Shown in pieces: positions 14,720 to 15,955 of a stretch of DNA of 15,955 nt. Under the pieces are notes generated by a model. The model had not been told where the DNA came from, made no database searches, and worked only from the letters and a program-made list of their open reading frames with translations. Numbering within the stretch: position 1 is the first letter of the stretch; each line of letters opens with the position of its first letter. The translations under genes were made by a program, and so were the position numbers. This DNA is from Ilumatobacteraceae bacterium. GTDB lineage: Bacteria > Actinomycetota > Acidimicrobiia > Acidimicrobiales > Ilumatobacteraceae. Where the stretch lies: assembly GCA_023254985.1 (NCBI GenBank), contig JALRJT010000208.1:1-15955 (forward strand). The letters are read 5' to 3'.

Positions 14720-15931
14720 GTGACGAATCGACTCGCGGACGAGACTTCGCCGTACCTGCGCCAACACAGGGACAATCCCGTCGAGTGGTTCGCCTGGGGC
14801 CAGGCGGCGTTTGCCGAAGCAGAGCGACGAAACGTCCCGATCCTGCTCTCCGTCGGGTACTCCGCGTGCCATTGGTGCCACGTCATGGCACACGAGTGCT
14901 TCGAGGATGCCGAGACCGCCTCGATCATGAATTCACTCTTCGTCAACGTGAAAGTAGATCGCGAAGAGCGCCCAGACATCGATGCGATCTACATGGACGC
15001 CGTGCAGGCGATGACGGGACGTGGCGGATGGCCGATGACGGTGTTCCTCACACCTACTGGCGAACCCTTCTACGGCGGCACCTACTTTCCGAAACCAACT
15101 TTCATCCAGCTGATGAATGCGATCACGGATGCCTGGGTTAACAAGCGTGCAGACATCGACAACAACGTCGCTGCGCTCATGGAGGCGGTCGGTCGCACCG
15201 CCCTCGTCGGGCCGGCGGCAGATCTCGTCGACGAAGCGACGCTGGACGAGACCGCGCGTGTCGTCATCAACGCCTTTGACCCAACCTGGGGCGGCTTCGG
15301 CGGTGCACCGAAGTTCCCGAGCACGATGAACCTGGACTTCATCCTCCGCCGCCACCTCGGCGAACCAAGTGACGAGTTGCGTCGAGTCATTGACGTGTCG
15401 CTTGATGCGATGGCAAGCGGCGGAATGTATGACCATCTCGGCGGAGGATTCGCTCGTTACAGCGTGGACGCCCAGTGGCTCGTCCCTCACTTCGAAAAGA
15501 TGCTGTACGACCAGGCACTCCTCGCCCGCATCTACCTGCGCGCAGGGCTGTCGCTTGGCGAACCCCGCTGGTTGCAGATCGCAAGCGAGACCATCGAGTT
15601 CGTGCTGACTGAGCTTTGCCACCCGCGTGGTGGACTCTTCAGCGCCCTCGATGCTGATTCACTCGACGACGCCGGACACAGCCACGAGGGGCTGTACTAC
15701 ACGTGGACTCCACGCGAAGTACACGACTGCCTCGAACCAGAACTCGCTAAGGACGCGTGTGCGTGGTTCGGCATCACCGACACGGGAAACTTCGAGGGCC
15801 GATCTATCCCCAACCGCATGCATGCCCGTGGACGATTCGATCGACCAGACCACATCGAATCGGCGCGCCAGCAGCTTCTCGACGCACGAGCACAGCGTCG
15901 TCGACCAGGTCTTGACGACAACCAGCGGTGA
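14720..15931 (+). CDS. DUF255 / YyaL-type thioredoxin-domain protein, C-terminally interrupted
   Basis: Family of unknown function (B. subtilis YyaL, mammalian SPATA20), normally about 650-700 residues; 403 are read here. The N-terminal thioredoxin-like domain (1-about 160) has NRLADETSPYLRQH, the Cys50-x-x-Cys53 pair in SACHWCHVM, VKVDREERPDID and GGWPMTVFLTP. The (alpha/alpha)6-barrel part follows, with DPTWGGFGGAPKFP (188-200) and VPHFEKMLYDQALL. The frame reaches RRRPGLDD (393-400), where the family normally continues K-x-L-T-x-W-N, then reads NQR and a TGA at 15929-15931. About 250 family residues are missing. A one-base loss near 15920-15925, whether real or an assembly error, would explain it. 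The GTG at 14720 is ten bases after the protease stop. The second finding entry gives details. Confidence 0.85.
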   Translation: MTNRLADETSPYLRQHRDNPVEWFAWGQAAFAEAERRNVPILLSVGYSACHWCHVMAHECFEDAETASIMNSLFVNVKVDREERPDIDAIYMDAVQAMTGRGGWPMTVFLTPTGEPFYGGTYFPKPTFIQLMNAITDAWVNKRADIDNNVAALMEAVGRTALVGPAADLVDEATLDETARVVINAFDPTWGGFGGAPKFPSTMNLDFILRRHLGEPSDELRRVIDVSLDAMASGGMYDHLGGGFARYSVDAQWLVPHFEKMLYDQALLARIYLRAGLSLGEPRWLQIASETIEFVLTELCHPRGGLFSALDADSLDDAGHSHEGLYYTWTPREVHDCLEPELAKDACAWFGITDTGNFEGRSIPNRMHARGRFDRPDHIESARQQLLDARAQRRRPGLDDNQR

Positions 15932-15955
15932 ACTGCTCGATGGCGTCTTTACGTT

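Noticed and set aside
14933..15622. 229-codon minus-strand open frame within the DUF255 gene
   Set aside because: Reverse-strand shadow of conserved DUF255 coding sequence with no recognisable domain.
1..15955. tRNA genes, CRISPR arrays, insertion sequences, phage genes
   Set aside because: None seen: gaps are all under about 50 bases, no direct repeat array or transposase-like protein is present, and the genes are all housekeeping or envelope types.

Overview
The window looks like an ordinary, tightly packed stretch of actinobacterial chromosome. Mycothiol synthesis (mshC), coenzyme F420 metabolism (npdG, a luciferase-like oxidoreductase), phosphatidylinositol mannoside genes (pimA, patA, a PIP-synthase-type pgsA), an InhA-type enoyl reductase and a DUF3048 lipoprotein all point to a high-GC Gram-positive. 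The style of the secreted protease tail and the gene mix make a member of the Acidimicrobiia my best guess, but that rank is inference. There are 17 genes, two of them cut or broken at the window edges. No gap exceeds about 50 bases, and I see no tRNA, rRNA, CRISPR or mobile element.

Layout. Bases 1-4289 (minus strand) carry, in transcription order, pimA, lemA, htpX, a DUF3048 lipoprotein and the first 173 codons of pdxS. Bases 4337-5257 (plus strand) hold a lone luciferase-like oxidoreductase wedged between pimA and patA. Bases 5251-12428 (minus) form one dense block: npdG, mshC, plsC, thrS, a HIT-family Ap4A-type hydrolase/phosphorylase gene, a two-helix membrane protein of unknown function, pgsA (PIP synthase) and patA. 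Many junctions overlap by four bases (GTGA or ATGA). Bases 12475-15955 (plus) carry fabI, a secreted subtilisin-like protease and a DUF255/YyaL-type gene whose frame breaks just before the window end.

How the genes fit together. plsC supplies phosphatidic acid, pgsA joins the CDP-diacylglycerol derived from it to inositol phosphate, and pimA and patA mannosylate and acylate the resulting phosphatidylinositol. mshC consumes another inositol derivative (GlcN-Ins) to build mycothiol, so much of the block serves inositol-derived products. thrS-HIT-pgsA-patA-pimA, with pdxS nearby, matches from memory the order around Rv2614c-Rv2606c in Mycobacterium tuberculosis. The departures are mshC/plsC/npdG at one end, the two-helix protein in the middle, and the opposite-strand oxidoreductase splitting patA from pimA. 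I did not find a clearly new system; the most useful follow-ups are the unknown membrane protein, the inositol-themed clustering, and the broken DUF255 gene.
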